Shown here piece after piece: positions 1-7,200 of a stretch of DNA of 9,857 bases. The notes under the pieces are model-generated. The model made no database searches and was not told the DNA's origin. It saw only the letters and a program-made list of their open reading frames with translations. Source of the stretch: an uncultured Oscillospiraceae bacterium (GTDB taxonomy: Bacteria > Bacillota > Clostridia > Oscillospirales > Acutalibacteraceae); assembly GCA_905198295.1 (NCBI GenBank), contig CAJKBW010000098.1, positions 1-9,857 of the forward strand. The letters are read 5' to 3'. The position numbers were made by a program, and so were the translations under genes. How positions within the stretch are numbered: position 1 is the stretch's first letter; the number at the start of each line of letters is the position of its first letter.

Positions 1-153
1 GTTTGGCGATGTGCGGACAGAAAATACCCCGTTTTGATAAGAAAAATCCCGTACGATGCACGTTTGGTGTCATTGTGGTGTCGGCAACAGTCAAACAGGT
101 TGCATACAAACGAATCCAGAGAGGCTAGGATACTTCTGAAAGGAGTTGATCAT

Positions 154-487
154 ATGACGGCCAGCAGGGCTATCATGCGGCGCAGCATTGGAAGAAGAAT
201 CCAGAAGTGTCGGGAAAAGGCCGGCATCAGCCAGGAGACACTGGCGGAAAAGGTATCTCTGAGCAGCACATCCATTTCCAATATTGAGCGCGGGGCAAAT
301 TATCCAACGTTCGAGAATTTTATCCGGATCGCCAATGTACTGGAAGTACGCTCTGCTTGCCGATGTACTGGATAAAGCGTATGTTGCTCAGGCGACCCGG
401 TTGTCGGCGGGGTTGGAGTCTGTACCCATGCAGAAAAGGCAGGAGATTTTTGCGGTTGTGGAAATTATGGCAAACGGCCGATTATAA
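154..487 (+). pseudogene. XRE/Cro-family HTH regulator, frameshifted after the HTH
   Basis: This is a small cytoplasmic DNA-binding regulator of the lambda-Cro/XRE type. The ATG at 154 is chosen because AGGAG lies 8 nt upstream (141-145); the frame is open further upstream to 34 but has no RBS there. Residues 12-65 form a complete HTH, with GISQETLAEK, then the recognition helix around SSTSISNIERG, then PTFENFIRIANVLEV. After codon 65 (346-348) the frame yields only RSACRCTG and stops at 375, giving 73 aa. The +1 frame from 350 to 487 encodes the expected family tail (LLADVLDKAYVAQATRL through EIFAVVEIMANGRL). Joining the two gives about 110 aa but lacks roughly three residues (typically S-A-D) at the junction. 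This fits loss of 8 nt better than insertion of a single base. The truncated protein keeps the whole HTH and might still bind DNA. Its target is unknown. No clear promoter is visible in 1-153, and no other gene lies there. A sequencing or assembly error is the main alternative. Confidence 0.75.
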
Positions 488-492
488 CGGTC

Positions 493-532
493 AAAGCAAA
501 ACGAGCGGCCGCATAGCCGCTCGTTTTGCTTT
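493..532. terminator. Bidirectional terminator between convergent genes
   Basis: A 17-bp perfect inverted repeat (493-509 with 516-532) encloses a 6-nt loop (510-515). Each arm runs from an A/T-rich outer end (AAAGCAAAA / TTTTGCTTT) into a GC-rich core (CGAGCGGC). The stem therefore supplies a T-rich 3' side in both orientations, serving the HTH gene on the plus strand and the spoVAE-like gene on the minus strand. The stop codon of the latter overlaps the arm at 531-533. Confidence 0.9.
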
Positions 533-896
533 ACGATTTATCGCCGGAGTGTGCGACAAGTGCACACAGATAGCTGCAAACAATCGCCGCGGCAATGCCG
601 GCCGCTGTGCCGGTGATGCCTCCGGACAGTGCGCCGATCAATCCTTTTTCCGCGACGGCTTCCTGTACGCCTTTGGCCAGCGAATAACCGAAGCCGGTCA
701 GCGGTGTGGCGGCTCCTGAACCGGCAAACTTGACCAGCGGCTCATACAGGCCGACCGCCGTAAGTGCAACGCCCAGAGTGACAAACAATACCAGGATCCG
801 CGCCGGGGTGAGTTTGGTCAGGTCGATCAGCAGCTGACCGACAACGCAGATCGCACCGCCGACCAAAAACGCTTTCAGCAGCATCATCCAATCCAT
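531..896 (-). CDS. spoVAE: Stage V sporulation protein AE (SpoVAE/SpoVAEB family)
   Basis: This is a small integral membrane protein of the SpoVA group, which in spore formers moves Ca-dipicolinic acid into the forespore and out at germination. The protein is about 121 aa, the normal size for the family. Recognisable family blocks, in order, are LLKAFLVGGAICVVGQLLID near the N-terminus, LTPARILVLF, GLYEPLVKFAGSGAATPLTG, then GFGYSLAKGV, and an EKGLIGALSGG segment followed by a small-residue helix. Hydrophobic stretches predict three or four membrane segments. The start at 896 (MDWMMLLKAF) matches family length. An upstream in-frame ATG at 908 sits directly against the AAAGGA box (914-909), too close to use it, whereas 896 lies 12 nt away. 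spoVAE usually follows spoVAC and spoVAD; here neither neighbour is a spoVA gene, so the copy stands alone between two terminators. I am confident of the family, less so of the exact start and of the AE versus AEB naming. Confidence 0.9.
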   Translation of the reverse strand: MDWMMLLKAFLVGGAICVVGQLLIDLTKLTPARILVLFVTLGVALTAVGLYEPLVKFAGSGAATPLTGFGYSLAKGVQEAVAEKGLIGALSGGITGTAAGIAAAIVCSYLCALVAHSGDKS

Positions 897-991
897 AGAA
901 ATGCTCATTCCTTTCCCGAACCGGGGCTTATGCCGCGGCAAAACGGCACAACGCCGCCTATTTCGCGGTTAGTGTTTTCCGCTTAGGGCAG

Positions 992-1021
992 ATTATACAT
1001 GAGCGCGCGTATGCGTATGAA
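992..1021 (-). promoter_or_regulatory. Candidate promoter of spoVAE
   Basis: On the minus strand TTCATA (1021-1016) and TATAAT (997-992) are 18 bp apart, a plausible sigma-A-like pair, about 95 nt upstream of the chosen start. The same bases can be read as a forespore sigma-F/sigma-G-like pair: TCATA (1020-1016), 18 bp, then TATAATC (997-991), resembling GHATR and CATAHTA with one and two mismatches. The second reading fits the known sigma-G control of spoVA genes. No transcript data support either. Confidence 0.4.
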
Positions 1022-1060
1022 AAAAACCTCAGGCAGATTTAATCTGCCTGAGGTTTTTTA
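1020..1060 (-). terminator. Terminator of the solute-binding protein transcript
   Basis: An inverted repeat CCTCAGGCAG (1027-1036) / CTGCCTGAGG (1044-1053) has a 7-nt AT loop. It is flanked by six or seven A on one side and six T on the other, so it reads as a rho-independent terminator in both directions. It lies about 20 nt downstream of the solute-binding protein stop codon (1083-1081) and abuts the -35 candidate of spoVAE, insulating the two genes. Confidence 0.92.
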
Positions 1061-1080
1061 TCTTTGCGTTGGTCTGCGGA

Positions 1081-2793
1081 TCAACCGTTGAGCCATGCCT
1101 GATAGTCGTCGTAGCTCTTCTGCATGATCTCAATATAAGTGTCCACCTCGAACCGCTTCATGTTGGAGATGTAGCGGTCCCATTCGTTCTCAATGCTGGC
1201 GGTGCCAAGCAGGAAATCTTTACGGGACGTATACTGAAGATCGTTGATTTCCGAACGAATCATATTGCTGGTCAACATATCCTCGAGCGAGGATTTCGAC
1301 TTGTTCAGCGGATTCTTCGGCATCACCGGCTCATAGTATTCCAGCATCTTCTGTTCATTCTGCCGGCCGATTTTTTCCCGCAGGGTCATCTTGCTTTCGT
1401 CGGTCTCCTTGTATTCTGCCGCCATGAAGTCCTTGCCGCGGAAGTGGGGCATCGGGTAGCCCGGGGTATACTCATAAGCGCGTTCTTCAATGCTGCGGCC
1501 GTCTTCGCTCTCGGTGAAATGCACGAGTTTGTCTTCACCGACATACCAGATCTTATCTTCACCGGGAGGTCCGTAAAGCGCCGTGTAGCTGCCTTCCACG
1601 CTGTAGAAATAGTCGGCAAAACGCACTGCAATTTCCGGATACTTACAGGCCTTGGTCACCATGAACCACTCCGGCCAGATGGATTCGGTGTATTGACAGG
1701 TCCAGGTGCAGTTGCCCTGGTCGTCGGACAGCGGCGGGATAATTGCATATTCATCTACAAAGCGCTCCAGGCTGACAAGGCTTTCCGCTCCGCCGAAGAA
1801 AGCGCCGATGGTCGAAACCGGGCCATTGGCCTTCTGACGGACAGCGGTCATATCCTGATTATACCAATCCGGATCAACCAGACCTTCCCGGAACAGGTCG
1901 CGATAATAGGTCAGGCAGCGGCGGTAATTGTCTTCAATCGGCGCATAATGCACGGTGCCCTCGTCGTCGACATAGGTCAGCTCATAGTATACCGGCATAC
2001 CGAAAGCACCGTAGGCACCGTTGGGCAGGCCCACGCGGTTGTTATCGAAATCCAGCTCCAGCGGAATTTCGTCCGCGATGCCGTTGCCGTTCGGATCGCC
2101 GGTTTTGAACGCACGCAGCACATCACGGAATTCCGTGGTGGTGGTCGGCACATCCAGGCCGAGGTTATCCAGCCAGGTCGTGTTGATGATCAGCGAGGAG
2201 GCATAACGGCCGGTGTCGTTGTCGTAATTGCGCGCCATCGGCAGCATATAGATATTTCCATCATAACCCTTGCAGAGGTATTCCGCCTGCGGCACTTCCT
2301 GGAACATCTTGATTACATTCGGAGCGTATTTGGTGAGGTAGGGGGTCAAATCCCAGATATCACCCGCCTCGATGTGTTCCCAATGGAAGTCATAGCCGAG
2401 CGGGGCCATGCCCATGAAAATATCCGGCAGGTCACCGCTGGTATAGGCCAGAGTGGCCTGATTATTGACTTCCCAGCCGCCGGGGACAATAATCCACTCA
2501 AGTACGATGTTCATATTGTCCTTGACCCACTGATTGATCGCCATGTTGGTATAGTCGGTCAGGCCGGAATAGTCTTTTACCATGATTTTCAGTTTGGTCT
2601 GCTCCTTGGCAATCGGAAAGTTTGCAGAATAGCAGTTGTTTTCCAGCGTTACCTGATCGGCGGGAACCTGCGAATTCCCATCCAGACCAGTGCCGCCGGG
2701 AGCAGCCGTGGAGCTGTCGGTGCCGCCGCTGCAGCCTGCCAGGCAGGAAACTGCCAGCGTCAACCCGGCCAGCATAGCCAAAGCTTTCTTCAT
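1081..2793 (-). CDS. Extracellular solute-binding lipoprotein, carbohydrate ABC type
   Basis: This is a membrane-tethered substrate-binding component of an ABC importer, of the large LplA/LipO-like type that usually binds oligosaccharides. From the ATG at 2793 it is 570 aa. A basic start (MKK) and hydrophobic helix lead to the lipobox LAGC with Cys21 as the lipidated residue, then a Gly/Ser/Thr-rich tether. Family signs are SGDLPDIFMG (residues 119-128), WDLTPYLTKYAPN (about 147-159), the DPNGNGIADEIPL loop (233-245, typical of this group and probably Ca-binding), and a C-terminal YDDYQAWLNG. A GTG at 2805 in frame adds four residues. The AAAGGG box (2810-2805) serves the ATG at 11-nt spacing but would overlap the GTG, so 2793 is preferred. 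The gene follows the 303-aa domain protein by about 67 nt on the same strand and ends at a terminator. No permease or ATPase is in the window, so it either belongs to a split transporter or acts as a surface sensor. The substrate cannot be read from sequence. Confidence 0.9.
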   Translation of the reverse strand: MKKALAMLAGLTLAVSCLAGCSGGTDSSTAAPGGTGLDGNSQVPADQVTLENNCYSANFPIAKEQTKLKIMVKDYSGLTDYTNMAINQWVKDNMNIVLEWIIVPGGWEVNNQATLAYTSGDLPDIFMGMAPLGYDFHWEHIEAGDIWDLTPYLTKYAPNVIKMFQEVPQAEYLCKGYDGNIYMLPMARNYDNDTGRYASSLIINTTWLDNLGLDVPTTTTEFRDVLRAFKTGDPNGNGIADEIPLELDFDNNRVGLPNGAYGAFGMPVYYELTYVDDEGTVHYAPIEDNYRRCLTYYRDLFREGLVDPDWYNQDMTAVRQKANGPVSTIGAFFGGAESLVSLERFVDEYAIIPPLSDDQGNCTWTCQYTESIWPEWFMVTKACKYPEIAVRFADYFYSVEGSYTALYGPPGEDKIWYVGEDKLVHFTESEDGRSIEERAYEYTPGYPMPHFRGKDFMAAEYKETDESKMTLREKIGRQNEQKMLEYYEPVMPKNPLNKSKSSLEDMLTSNMIRSEINDLQYTSRKDFLLGTASIENEWDRYISNMKRFEVDTYIEIMQKSYDDYQAWLNG

Positions 2794-2812
2794 AGTCTGT
2801 TTCACCCTTTCT

Positions 2813-2830
2813 GTTCCCCTCCGGGGGAAC
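2813..2830 (-). promoter_or_regulatory. Intercistronic hairpin before the lipoprotein RBS
   Basis: GTTCCCC (2830-2824 on the minus strand) and GGGGAAC (2819-2813) form a perfect 7-bp stem with a CGGA loop in the mRNA between the two minus-strand genes. It hides the GGAGG-like sequence (2822-2818), leaving AAAGGG (2810-2805) exposed as the ribosome site. There is no T-run directly after it, so a simple terminator is unlikely. A processing site, stabiliser or translation-tuning element is more plausible (inference). Confidence 0.5.
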
Positions 2831-2860
2831 GGCTGTTTTGAAAAAACGCGCGGTATTTGG

Positions 2861-3772
2861 TTATTTAGACGCCGGACGGCGCTTTTTCACGACAAGTACG
2901 ATGACCACAACGGCAGCGGCTACCACGACAACACCGGCGACAATGCCGATGATTACCGGCATCGGAAGCGCATTTCCATCGGTATCGGTGGTTTCCGACT
3001 GCTGTGCCGCGGTGGTGGTCGTCCCTTCGGTGGTCGTGGTGCCGAGACGGCCGACTGTGGTGGTGGTCGTGTTCGGATCTCCGGTTGTGGTCGGCTTTGT
3101 GGTGGTCGGTATAACTTCACCGAACTTCAGGCCATTGAAGGAAAACGCCTGCTGCCCGCCGACACGCAGATAGGTGGTACCGGCGTTATCGCCGGTATGA
3201 TGCTCGAGGAATTTATTGAAATTCACCGCACCGAGCGGGGCACCGTCAAAGCATAGATAATAGCCGTCGAATTTCTCCTGGAACGAAAGACTGTGCGGCA
3301 GGGTAAAGTCGAAGTTATCCAGTGTCATCATAACCGCCTCGCCGCCGCCGTTCCACAGCGACAGAACAAAGGTGTTATTCGGCTTATGCCACAGGATCAG
3401 CTCGATCCGGCCGCACGCTTCATTGGCCTCCATCGACTGCAGCATTTCAGCATCATCCATGCCGGAACGGTCGGTGGTTGAAGCAAAGCTCACATAAGCC
3501 CACATTTCGGTCGCATTCGGGTCGGTCGACCAGGCATCAAAAGTAAAGTTAACTTCTGTTTTCAATATATCAAACGTTGTCTGATAATTGACCAAACCGA
3601 CACCCGTGTCTCCTGGGCTGGAAATCGCATACCCGGCGTCGCTGCCGTTGATGACCGGCAATCCCTGCATGGGCCACCAGTCATCCAGCGCTGCCGAAGC
3701 GGACATTGCGCTGCCGGCGGCAATGACCGCAGCCATGCCCGCCGCCGCGAATGCCTTGCGGATATGTTTCAC
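2861..3772 (-). CDS. Secreted single-domain protein, Thr-rich stalk and membrane anchor
   Basis: I do not recognise a named family. The 303-aa product has a signal peptide (residues 1-27, MKHIRK then an Ala-rich helix ending ASA), one extracellular domain (about 30-220), a Thr-rich linker (222-264), a transmembrane helix (about 273-295) and a KKRR tail. It should be an outward-facing, membrane-anchored protein. The domain contains H160-x3-F164-x6-Y171-Y172-x3-D176, the motif found in all nine domains of the divergent 1762-aa protein, and ends FSFNGLKFGEV, close to the end of that protein's third domain (VSFSALKFAEV). This pattern resembles the late strand pair of LamG/concanavalin-A-like sandwiches, so ligand or glycan binding is suspected, not shown. 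The start is GTG, supported by AAGGAGGAG 7 nt upstream. The gene precedes the solute-binding lipoprotein on one likely transcript and has a long structured leader. There is no LPXTG motif. The anchor and domain boundaries are clear; the function is open. Confidence 0.85.
   Translation of the reverse strand: MKHIRKAFAAAGMAAVIAAGSAMSASAALDDWWPMQGLPVINGSDAGYAISSPGDTGVGLVNYQTTFDILKTEVNFTFDAWSTDPNATEMWAYVSFASTTDRSGMDDAEMLQSMEANEACGRIELILWHKPNNTFVLSLWNGGGEAVMMTLDNFDFTLPHSLSFQEKFDGYYLCFDGAPLGAVNFNKFLEHHTGDNAGTTYLRVGGQQAFSFNGLKFGEVIPTTTKPTTTGDPNTTTTTVGRLGTTTTEGTTTTAAQQSETTDTDGNALPMPVIIGIVAGVVVVAAAVVVIVLVVKKRRPASK
2981..3109 (-). repeat. Low-complexity Thr-codon tract encoding the stalk
   Basis: Residues 222-264 of the 303-aa protein are built from runs of three to five Thr separated by Gly, Pro, Asn, Glu, Ala or Gln. 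At DNA level this is a run of ACC/ACG/ACA codons, seen on the plus strand as repeated GTGGTGGTCG-like words. Such stalks space a domain away from the membrane and are common O-glycosylation targets. Tract length could vary between strains by slippage (inference). Confidence 0.8.
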
Positions 3773-3779
3773 AGTGAAT

Positions 3780-3788
3780 CTCCTCCTT
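3780..3788 (-). promoter_or_regulatory. Strong RBS fixing a GTG start
   Basis: AAGGAGGAG on the minus strand (3788-3780) lies 7 nt before the GTG at 3772. It is a near-perfect anti-16S match and decides that the 303-aa gene begins with GTG, as there is no suitable ATG nearby upstream. Confidence 0.85.
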
Positions 3789-3794
3789 AAAAGT

Positions 3795-3875
3795 GGCGCA
3801 CATGCGCCTGCCCTCCGCTCACACGGAGAAAAGACTGCAGCCGCAAAGAAACAGGGGCTTGATTCTTTGCTGCAG
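3795..3875 (-). promoter_or_regulatory. Structured 5' leader with three serial hairpins
   Basis: On the minus strand the leader of the 303-aa gene can form three hairpins in a row. Hairpin 1 pairs 3875-3863 with 3850-3843 plus 3839-3835 (13 bp with a 3-nt bulge, 12-nt loop) and is followed by TCTTTTCTCC. Hairpin 2 pairs CTCCG/CGGAG (3828-3824 with 3817-3813). Hairpin 3 pairs GGCGC/GCGCC (3808-3804 with 3799-3795), with an ATGT tetraloop, and ends 6 nt before the RBS. I match it to no known riboswitch class. Attenuation, or a leader that stabilises the mRNA, is possible. Confidence 0.5.
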
Positions 3876-3908
3876 CACAGGGGGAAGTATATCTATGCTT
3901 ACGTGTTT

Positions 3909-3937
3909 ATTTTATAGCGATATGCTATAGATTACAA
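3909..3937 (-). promoter_or_regulatory. Candidate promoter of the minus-strand unit with an operator-like repeat
   Basis: On the minus strand TTGTAA (3937-3932) and TAAAAT (3914-3909) are 17 bp apart, a fair sigma-A-type pair. Transcription would begin near 3902 and give a leader of about 130 nt. A perfect inverted repeat, TATAGC-N5-GCTATA (3913-3929), fills most of the spacer and touches the -10. A bound regulator there would block RNA polymerase. This is sequence-based only. Confidence 0.45.
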
Positions 3938-3946
3938 TGTCGTTTC

Positions 3947-4109
3947 TTGCAAACACTTATGCAATTTTTGCACGGAGCCTTGGCCTGTAAATTATCCTTC
4001 ATATACTTAAAGTAGTATTTCTTAAAATGACTAGCAATTTACGGTCAGACAGCATTTGGCAATTATGCAATTTTGGCTGGTATTGCAAGAATCGCCTTTA
4101 CTAATGCAA
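3947..4109. repeat. Cluster of TGCAA / GCAATTT words in the divergent intergenic region
   Basis: The 473 bp between the divergent starts (3773-4245) hold no gene. The middle is AT-rich, in contrast to the coding DNA on both sides. TGCAA occurs at 3948, 3960, 4066, 4084 and 4105, and GCAATTT or GCAATTA at 3961, 4034, 4059 and 4067. The copy at 3960-3972 is a perfect palindrome, TGCAA-TTT-TTGCA. The density suggests a multi-site binding region for a transcription factor shared by both transcripts, but AT-rich DNA also makes such words by chance. Confidence 0.4.
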
Positions 4110-4125
4110 CATTTGCCATTGTTTT

Positions 4126-4153
4126 TTGAAATTCTTTTTGTTACATTTGTACT
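4126..4153 (+). promoter_or_regulatory. Weak candidate promoter of the nine-domain gene
   Basis: TTGAAA (4126-4131) and TGTACT (4148-4153) are 16 bp apart; each matches the sigma-A consensus only partly. It is the best pair I can see at a useful distance from the start at 4246. The -10 would lie inside the inverted repeat at 4140-4158, so it could be a regulated promoter. Low certainty. Confidence 0.25.
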
Positions 4154-4158
4154 GTAAC
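4140..4158. promoter_or_regulatory. Operator-like inverted repeat GTTACA-N7-TGTAAC
   Basis: A perfect 6-bp inverted repeat with a 7-bp spacer (4140-4145 and 4153-4158), centred about 97 bp upstream of the nine-domain gene. Its size and symmetry are those of a dimeric regulator site. A second hairpin-forming repeat, AACGGG/CCCGTT (4156-4161 with 4171-4176), overlaps its right edge. The regulator is unknown. Confidence 0.45.
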
Positions 4159-4230
4159 GGGTGGGGCTTGCCCGTTCGGCGGCGTATATCTATGCAGTAT
4201 GTATCCGCTTTCCATTATTTCACGTTTGTG

Positions 4231-4237
4231 AAAGGAG
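4231..4237 (+). promoter_or_regulatory. RBS fixing the start of the nine-domain gene
   Basis: AAAGGAG (4231-4237) lies 8 nt before the ATG at 4246, which begins a proper signal peptide (MTKRKVLAVV). The reading frame is open back to an ATG at 4126, but that start has no RBS and would put 40 non-signal residues in front. Confidence 0.9.
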
Positions 4238-4245
4238 ATATTTTC

Positions 4246-7200
4246 ATGACGAAGCGCAAAGTTTTGGCTGTCGTGTCGGCCTGCGCGCTGCTGCTGACTA
4301 TGTTTGTGTCGCTGATCCAGGTCTATGCCGGGAAGCCGGATGACACGACCGGGTGGACGCTTGGTGAGGGCAGCACGATATCCGGCAACGCCGATTATGG
4401 CTGGTCGCTGAATCAGGCGGGCTGCAACCAAGATCGGCAGGCTAAATTTCAAAACAAATATGAAACCGAAATTTCGCTGCGGGATCTGCAGATGCAGTTT
4501 GTGGCGAATTATGCGGCTGCTGGACTGTGGACGATCAACCTGTCGGATAAGGATATGAATCCTCTGCCGGGAGTGAATGATCTCGGTGAAACCGGTTTGT
4601 GTCTGATCCTTGAAAAGCGCAACGACAGTGTTTTGGCTGTGCAGCGCTGGTCAAACGGCGCCCCCGGGGCTGCTGGCGGCGTCTATCTTTATGCGAATGA
4701 TATATCGTTTGACTTTACCATTCCGCACACACTGCATTTTGTGGAGCGTGACGGGAAATGGTATGTTGCGCTGGACAACACGGTATTTGAAGCCGATGGC
4801 ATGGATGTCACCTCGATTCTTGCTGCGATGGACGGCAAGCGGGTGATCATGGAATCTTTGTCTGATCCCAGTGTCAATTTCCCGTACATCAACTTTGCTG
4901 ATGCGAAGAAAACGGCCGACTGGAATTACACCTCGCAGGTGGCCGTCGCCGGCAGCGAGGAACGCGGTTTCACAATGATCGGCAAAGAAGGCGGCGACGG
5001 TTATGCGGTTTATGGAAAACCGGTCAGTCTGCTGAACAACGAGTTCCAGGTGCGCCTTGATTTTGACAGCAACTGGGCTTATTTTGGTTTTGATCTGACA
5101 AACGATGGACAGACGCATTCCAAGTTGAACGCTGATATTGACATGCAGTTTTATTATAAGGACGGCAGAATGGATATCGGCCTGTTCAGTGGTGGCGGTT
5201 ATGTCACTGACAAGCTGTATTCGAAAGAAAACTTTGATTTTGATGCCGTACATGTGTTCGGTTTTGTTGAAGAAGATGGAAAGTATTATCTGACCGTTGA
5301 CGGCGAAAAAGCCAGCTATAACGAAGTTCTTTCCAATCACGTGGCCGAAATGAAGGATTCCGCCGTATACTGGCGTGTGGGCGCCGGTAATGGGAGCACC
5401 GTGCAGTATTTCACCGACATTAAGGTTTTGGGCTGGAATGTCGGCGAAGGCAGCGCTCTGACCGGCGGCAATGCGGTCGGATGGCAGCTGCAGCAGTCTG
5501 CGGATACCGGAAAGCCCAGCTCATATCAGACTGGCTATTCTCTTAAAGACTTGCAAATTAAGTTTACCGCGAGCTATAACGATAATGTTTGGATTAACCT
5601 CAATATCGGTACGGCGCAGATCAACGCTCTGCCTAACAAGAGTACACTTGACGCCGCGAAGGGCATGTCGTTTATCCTGGAAAAGAAAGGTGACGACGGC
5701 AGTTATCTGCGGTTCCAGCGCTGGAGCAGCGAATCGGCGGGCGGCCCTTATCTGGCCACCACCGACATCAAGCCGCTTGATTTCAGCCAGGAGCATATTT
5801 TCCATTTCGCGGAGAAAGATGGGCGTTATTATCCGGCAATCGACGACACGCTGCTGGATACGGATGTCACCGAGATCATTCAGCTTTATGAGAATGATCC
5901 GGCTCTGCAGCCGATGGTAACCCTTTTGAGCTGCGATGCCGTCAGTTTTTCCGCCCTGAAGTTTGCCGAGGTGCCGCATACGGTTATCGGTGGCTGGAAT
6001 GTTAACGATGCAACCGTTACCGGCGATGCGGCCAACGGCTACACTGTTACCGGCGGCGCAGGGGCCAAAGCTTCGTATCGGATGCCGATTGATCTGTCTG
6101 CGCAGTCGGTGCGCATGCGGTTTACTCACGAGGCTGGTAAATGGCAGGGAATAAGCTTCAATGCAGTGGATGATACACCAACCGGAGTCGAGTCGCCGAC
6201 GGCGGATAAGCTTACGTTGATTCTGGGCCGTGATGGCGATGAACTGCGCGCCTCTGTTTTTTTGGCCAGCGGCGAAGGCTGCGTGGTTCGTATTCCTGAC
6301 TTTGCTTGGGATGAGGAACACGCCATCGGTTTCACCAAGGTAAGAGATAACTGGTATCTCAATATCGATGGTGTAGTGTATACCGCGCCTGCGGAAGATA
6401 GCAAGGGCATTACCGCTGCGGTGAATACGGCCCTCAACAATATGGCGGCGAAGAATACCTACGTTACGGTCATGAGTGAAGGACAAACCCCGCTGAATGT
6501 TTCTGGCTTCCGCTTTGTGGAGACTACGGTAAATGAAGATCCATCTTCGGATTGGAAGCTGAACGGATCGGCCACCATCGAGGGCGATGCGACCAACGGG
6601 TTCACTTTGGTGGGCGACAGAGGCGTTGAAGCCAAATATCAGAAGGCCATCAACCTGTCCACGCAGTCGGTGCGGCTGAAGTTCAATCATACCGCAGCCT
6701 GGCAGGCAGTCAACTTCACTACCACGAGCGATCCTACCGGTCTGCTGGATGCATCGGCCGACAATCTGACGATGCTGCTCAGCTTTAACGGCGAGACGAC
6801 ACTGCGCGTGTCTGTATGGCTTGGAGGCAACGAGGCCGAGAGCGCGATTGCTTATATTGACAACTTCGATCGCAATGCAGAGCATACAATTGGCTTTACC
6901 AAACGGGAGAATAACTGGTATCTGAACTTTGACGGCGTGGTGTATACCGCTCCGGCAGAGGAAAGCAAAGGGATTACAGCCCGGCTTACGCAGGCGCTCA
7001 ACAATATGAGTGCAAACACGGCATATGCAGGCTTGCACAGTGCCGGCGGGGAACAGGGGACAGAAATCAATGTATCCGGTTTCCGCTTTGTGGACACCAC
7101 CGTCTCGCAGGTTGGTGACTGGCGCCTGAGCGGCACGGTCACCATTCAGGACAACGGTGAAAACGGCTTTAATCTGGCGGGCGGCGGCGGTGCGCAGACC

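Noticed and set aside
2061..2097. DPNGNGIADE in the solute-binding protein as a dockerin-type calcium loop
   Set aside because: It occurs once, inside a full-length binding protein, and this loop is typical of LplA/LipO-like proteins. A dockerin needs two such segments in a ~60-residue module.
1069..2841. A plus-strand open frame of 590 codons opposite the solute-binding lipoprotein gene
   Set aside because: It lies wholly antisense to a gene with a clear lipobox and family motifs. Its translation is rich in His, Arg, Ile and Val with no domain, and it has no RBS. It is a by-product of codon bias on the other strand.
3947..4109. TGCAA cluster as a CRISPR array or replication origin iterons
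   Set aside because: The words are too short and irregularly spaced, there are no unique spacers of constant length, and no replication gene is nearby.
4156..4176. AACGGG/CCCGTT hairpin as a terminator
   Set aside because: The stem is only 6 bp with a 9-nt loop and no T-run follows; it lies upstream of, not after, a gene on the plus strand.
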